Assembly (NCBI GenBank): GCA_023417735.1
Contig: JAEZEK010000266.1
Location: 1 to 9,560 of the forward strand
Length of the DNA stretch: 9,560 bases
Direction of reading: 5' to 3'
From: Pseudomonadota bacterium
GTDB lineage: Bacteria; Pseudomonadota; Alphaproteobacteria; Rhizobiales; Afifellaceae
The notes below the pieces were generated by a model. It saw nothing but the letters and a program-made list of their open reading frames with translations, did no database searches and was not told the DNA's origin. This document shows positions 6,086 through 9,560 of the stretch, piece after piece. A program made the translations under genes and the position numbers. Each line of letters starts with the position of its first letter. Position 1 is the first letter of the stretch.

Positions 6086-7699
6086 ATGCAAGGCTGGAGA
6101 GGGAGGAAACCGGCACCCGCGAACACACGCGTCTACGGACCAATGACCCGCCTGCGCCGAGAGTACTACAGGAAGAAGCTCAACGGGCTATTAGCCAAGG
6201 CGGACGACGAGGCCTTTTTTGTTATGATGTGGGCAACGTCGGCGCTTCAGTCAGGTCGCCCTGAACGGGCTAAGCGGTTCCTGACATTTCCTTCGCAAGC
6301 TGCGACAAGTGATATATCATCGCCTTTCGCCGTGCATGCGTGGGTACGGGAAACATTACTTAACGAGGTTCTTACTATTCCTAAATTAAGCCGTCAAAAA
6401 GGACGGCGTATTCGTCAGCTGGACTGTGGAACCTTTCGAGCGGTTGCCGCGGTCGCTAACGCACTTAGGGAATTGGAGAACGCCGAGGATGGACTAACCC
6501 TTGAGCGCGTTAGTGTCCTCCAAGAAATGCATAGGCTCGCGCAGCGCCAGTTTGAGTGGCAGCGTGGTTTTGTATCATACCCACAACTCTATCGAGCAGG
6601 AATTTTATACGGTGGCGAGCGTGCTCGTTCGTTTTTTTCTGCAAATTATGGATTTACGTTAGATGAATTTTCGCTTTCCTGTTTTGCGCTGCGAGCAATT
6701 CTCCTGAATAGTCCTGCCGTGATGCGCGGCAACAATATGGACTATATTGGTATTTCCAAGGATAAACTTGATGCAGTGTTTGGGCTGATAGCAATAACAC
6801 ATCTGGAAGCTCGACGGATGGCATATGAACTTCGCTTGGGAGGCGGTCATATCGGCTATAAGCGGAGCGTACTTCGGCAGTATCCCTGCGTTGCATTTGG
6901 CGAGGTTGGGGAGAGAGTGCACGCGCCTCTCCCTGATCTTATAACTCTGCGGGCCACGTCCGGTCTATTCTATGATTTTGTGAAAGCCAGTGACGATGCC
7001 CGGAACGAAATATCTGGCAATTTTGAGAAGTACTGCAGAGACCTTCTACGAACAATGCTTCCGTCATTTGGTGTTACGGGAAGTGTAAAATACGGCCGAA
7101 AGAATAGTCAGATTGATAGTCCAGACATATTAATACGTGATAATAATTCTATCTTGATGGTACTAGAGTGTAAAGCCACGCGCTTGACGTTCGAGGCCCG
7201 ATTCTCTGAACATCCACTCGATGACGCCAAGCGAGGCTACGAGGAGATGGCGAAGGGTGTTTTTCAGATCTGGCGTTTCGTGTCCCATCACCGGCGGGGT
7301 CTACTACACCAGGAGCGATTGGCACAGGATGCGAAAGGGGTTGTCCTCACACTTGATACGTGGCTTTCAATGGCTGAGACGATGCAGTCGAATGTTCTTG
7401 ATATGGCGCGAACAATTTCCGAAGAACGTGATCCAAACATTAGTGTCGTTGATCAGATCCCAATTATATTTTGCTCGATAGATGATCTTGAGCAGACACT
7501 ATGCGCAGGAACTGAACTGTCATTCTTTCAAGCTATCCAAGCGGCCACTCAAGAGGAATTCCACGGTTGGAAGCTTTGGAGGGTGCATGAAGAGGTGGCG
7601 CAGGAGGTCATTGGCGAGAACCACTATCCGTTTGTGGACCGCGTAAGCGAAGTGCTGCCGTGGTGGACGACTGTGAGGGCTATTGCGCGACCCTCATGA
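6086..7699 (+). CDS. unknown protein with PD-(D/E)XK nuclease-like domain, probably acquired
   Basis: Not recognised as a named family. The N-terminal 300 residues look mostly helical and have no motif I can name. The C-terminal part has the pattern of PD-(D/E)XK nucleases: FEKYCRDLL (Glu314 in the first helix), SPDILI (Asp347), then hydrophobic MVLECKA with Glu361 and Lys363, and a helix with FQIWRF (394-399). All core acidic and Lys positions are present, so it may cut DNA or RNA. No signal peptide or membrane segment is seen. ATG 6086 has AAGG 5 bases upstream; ATG 6143 (MTRLRREYYRKKLN) is an equally plausible start, giving 518 residues. Base composition is far AT-richer than its neighbours, with many TAT and ATA codons. 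The position just after a tRNA also suggests horizontal acquisition. A role in phage defence or restriction is inference only; no methylase or partner gene is next to it. Confidence 0.8.
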   Translation: MQGWRGRKPAPANTRVYGPMTRLRREYYRKKLNGLLAKADDEAFFVMMWATSALQSGRPERAKRFLTFPSQAATSDISSPFAVHAWVRETLLNEVLTIPKLSRQKGRRIRQLDCGTFRAVAAVANALRELENAEDGLTLERVSVLQEMHRLAQRQFEWQRGFVSYPQLYRAGILYGGERARSFFSANYGFTLDEFSLSCFALRAILLNSPAVMRGNNMDYIGISKDKLDAVFGLIAITHLEARRMAYELRLGGGHIGYKRSVLRQYPCVAFGEVGERVHAPLPDLITLRATSGLFYDFVKASDDARNEISGNFEKYCRDLLRTMLPSFGVTGSVKYGRKNSQIDSPDILIRDNNSILMVLECKATRLTFEARFSEHPLDDAKRGYEEMAKGVFQIWRFVSHHRRGLLHQERLAQDAKGVVLTLDTWLSMAETMQSNVLDMARTISEERDPNISVVDQIPIIFCSIDDLEQTLCAGTELSFFQAIQAATQEEFHGWKLWRVHEEVAQEVIGENHYPFVDRVSEVLPWWTTVRAIARPS

Positions 7700-7944
7700 T
7701 CGAGGCACATGCGTGCCGTCGTCCAAGACGATCATCAGCGGCTGGCCAAGCAGCTCGACGTTGGTGGACTGCCAGGGCTGGTCCTCGGGTCATGGCGATC
7801 GCTACCAAGCATTGTTTTCTGAGGCGCCTGCAGGCTGGCCGTAAGGACAAGGAGTTGGAACGCGCGGCGCCTCCGGTAGCCCACCGCCGTCCCTCCCGCT
7901 CGAAAACGGCGGAGGTGGACACTAGATAGGCTGCGGTTTCCCAG
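7700..7944. other. intergenic stretch without a convincing gene
   Basis: About 245 bases between the AT-rich gene and the ABC exporter, where composition returns to GC-rich. Short open frames exist on both strands (for example about 30 codons on the minus strand near 7700-7790 with a protein-like DDGTHVP stretch), but none has a family match I can name or a ribosome binding site. They may be decayed remnants. A 7-bp stem (CCGCCGT 7884-7890 / ACGGCGG 7906-7912, loop 15) is present without a T-run. Confidence 0.5.

Positions 7945-9560
<1,616 letters not shown>

Noticed and set aside
7301..7310. CTACTACACC, matching the tRNA-Lys 3' region (5962-5971), as a possible att repeat
   Set aside because: Only 10 bases match, and it lies inside the nuclease-like coding frame rather than at the edge of the AT-rich segment. 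No integrase is present.

Overview
The window looks like chromosomal DNA of a high-GC alphaproteobacterium, most likely of the Rhizobiales/Hyphomicrobiales type. Three things point there: a circularly permuted two-piece tmRNA with an ANDNYAEARLAA tag, an alpha-type SspB adaptor gene, and a fumC gene followed by a DUF4169-like gene. Almost all of the window is very GC-rich. The exception is about 6.1-7.7 kb, which is visibly AT-richer and uses codons that are rare elsewhere here.

Left part (1-2532, minus strand, read right to left): ssrA (tmRNA, in a stretch that carries no protein gene), then sspB, then fumC, then a DUF4169-like gene cut by the window edge. The RNA that encodes the degradation tag lies directly upstream of the adaptor family that hands tagged proteins to ClpXP. 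The fumC reading frame is broken by one missing base near 758/759. The repaired protein also has Glu where the superfamily signature has Lys.

Middle (2613-5976): thyA runs on the plus strand, divergent from ssrA. It overlaps by 23 bases the end of a convergent minus-strand pair, betB then an MscS-type channel gene, separated by only 13 bases. Both genes of that pair concern osmotic stress (glycine betaine synthesis and emergency solute release). Upstream of betB, on the plus strand, is a tRNA-Lys(CTT) gene with a good sigma-70-like promoter and an inverted repeat in the shared intergenic space.

Right part (5977-9560): just downstream of the tRNA is a lone AT-rich gene for a protein of about 520-537 residues that I do not recognise as a whole. 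Its C-terminal half carries a PD-(D/E)XK nuclease-like motif. It looks horizontally acquired and could be a restriction or defence effector, but no integrase, partner gene or att repeat is visible. After about 245 bases without a convincing gene, a fused permease/ATPase ABC exporter starts and runs off the window. The nuclease-like gene is the best candidate for something undescribed. The ssrA-sspB arrangement and the fumC damage are the other points worth a second look.
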